A stretch of DNA of 14,145 nucleotides from contig JAQGJY010000255.1 in NCBI GenBank assembly GCA_028290325.1, positions 1 through 14,145 on the forward strand, written 5' to 3'. This document shows, in pieces, positions 14,089 to 14,145 of this stretch. The notes below the pieces were generated by a model that ran no database searches, had not been told where the DNA came from, and saw only the letters and a program-made list of their open reading frames with translations. The position numbers and the translations under genes were made by a program. The stretch is from Tardiphaga sp. (GTDB taxonomy: Bacteria; Pseudomonadota; Alphaproteobacteria; Rhizobiales; Xanthobacteraceae). Within the stretch, counting starts at the first letter, position 1. Each line of letters starts with the position of its first letter.

Positions 14089-14145
14089 ATGAGTGGAAAT
14101 GAGACTATCTGCTTTGAAAGCGCCCGTGCGAAACAGGCGCTGTCG
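14089..14145 (+). CDS. Possible start of a gene cut by the right edge
   Basis: From ATG 14089 the frame is open to the edge for 19 codons (MSGNETICFE...). A second ATG at 14099 in another frame is also open (MRLSALKAPV...) and has a GAGTGG stretch upstream as a possible ribosome site. The promoter at 14006-14033 suggests a plus-strand gene begins here. Too little sequence remains to choose the frame or name a product. Confidence 0.25.
   Translation, partial: MSGNETICFESARAKQALS

Larger units (their letters stand above)
13806..14145. other. Intergenic region and leader of a gene beyond the right edge
   Basis: No complete gene is visible in these 340 bases. It contains a perfect palindrome (13832-13845), a small GCGGCT-TTC-AGCCGC hairpin (13938-13952) without a T-run, an AT-richer stretch with a promoter (14006-14033), and two alternative ATG codons near the end (14089 and 14099, different frames), both open to the edge. 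Either could begin a plus-strand gene. Confidence 0.5.

Noticed and set aside
1..14145. Mobile element, phage, CRISPR, toxin-antitoxin or defence system
   Set aside because: No transposase, integrase, repeat-spacer array or defence-type domain is seen. The genes are typical core and signalling genes with even composition.

Overview
The window is GC-rich, gene-dense chromosomal DNA from an alphaproteobacterium. The closest fit by protein style is the Rhizobiales (Bradyrhizobium/Rhodopseudomonas/Nitrobacter relatives). This is inferred from the CheA-receiver fusion, the cheA-W-Y-B-R gene order and the amino-acid and codon style; I could not run a search. There is no transposase, phage gene, CRISPR array, tRNA or rRNA.

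Layout from left to right. (1) 1-980, minus: the 5' part of an enolase-superfamily (mandelate racemase type) enzyme that runs off the left edge. (2) 981-1151: a divergent intergenic region with a 22-bp dyad (likely operator) and a hairpin repeat. (3) 1152-1790, plus: a HAD phosphatase like the N-terminal half of soluble epoxide hydrolase. (4) 1861-4350, plus: a soluble three-PAS hybrid histidine kinase with a C-terminal receiver. It converges on the next block. (5) 10013 down to 4386, minus: a five-gene chemosensory operon cheA-cheW-cheY-cheB-cheR, with ATGA overlaps at cheA/cheW and cheB/cheR. (6) 10014-10695: a long divergent control region. (7) 10696-11430, plus: a CheZ-type CheY-P phosphatase starting at GTG. 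(8) 11553-12797, plus: an E. coli-type SerA (3-phosphoglycerate dehydrogenase with ACT domain). (9) 12816-13805, minus: a YedI/DUF808 inner-membrane protein. (10) 13806-14145: a non-coding stretch with a good sigma70-like promoter, probably leading into a gene cut by the right edge.

The core of the window is a nearly complete signalling pathway without a receptor. CheA autophosphorylates, CheW couples it to receptors encoded elsewhere, CheY carries the output, CheB and CheR adapt receptors by demethylation/deamidation and methylation, and the divergent CheZ removes phosphate from CheY. CheA is unusual in three ways: it carries a second CheW-like domain, it ends in a receiver domain (possible phosphate sink), and it lacks a recognisable P2 CheY-docking domain. 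A short motif in its P1-P3 linker resembles the C-terminal tail of the CheZ protein, and that tail in turn resembles the CheY-binding N-terminal peptide of FliM. This possible shared docking motif is the most interesting hypothesis here. The 682-bp cheA/cheZ intergenic region, with a compound hairpin, AT-rich dyads and a possible decayed small gene, is the main unexplained stretch.
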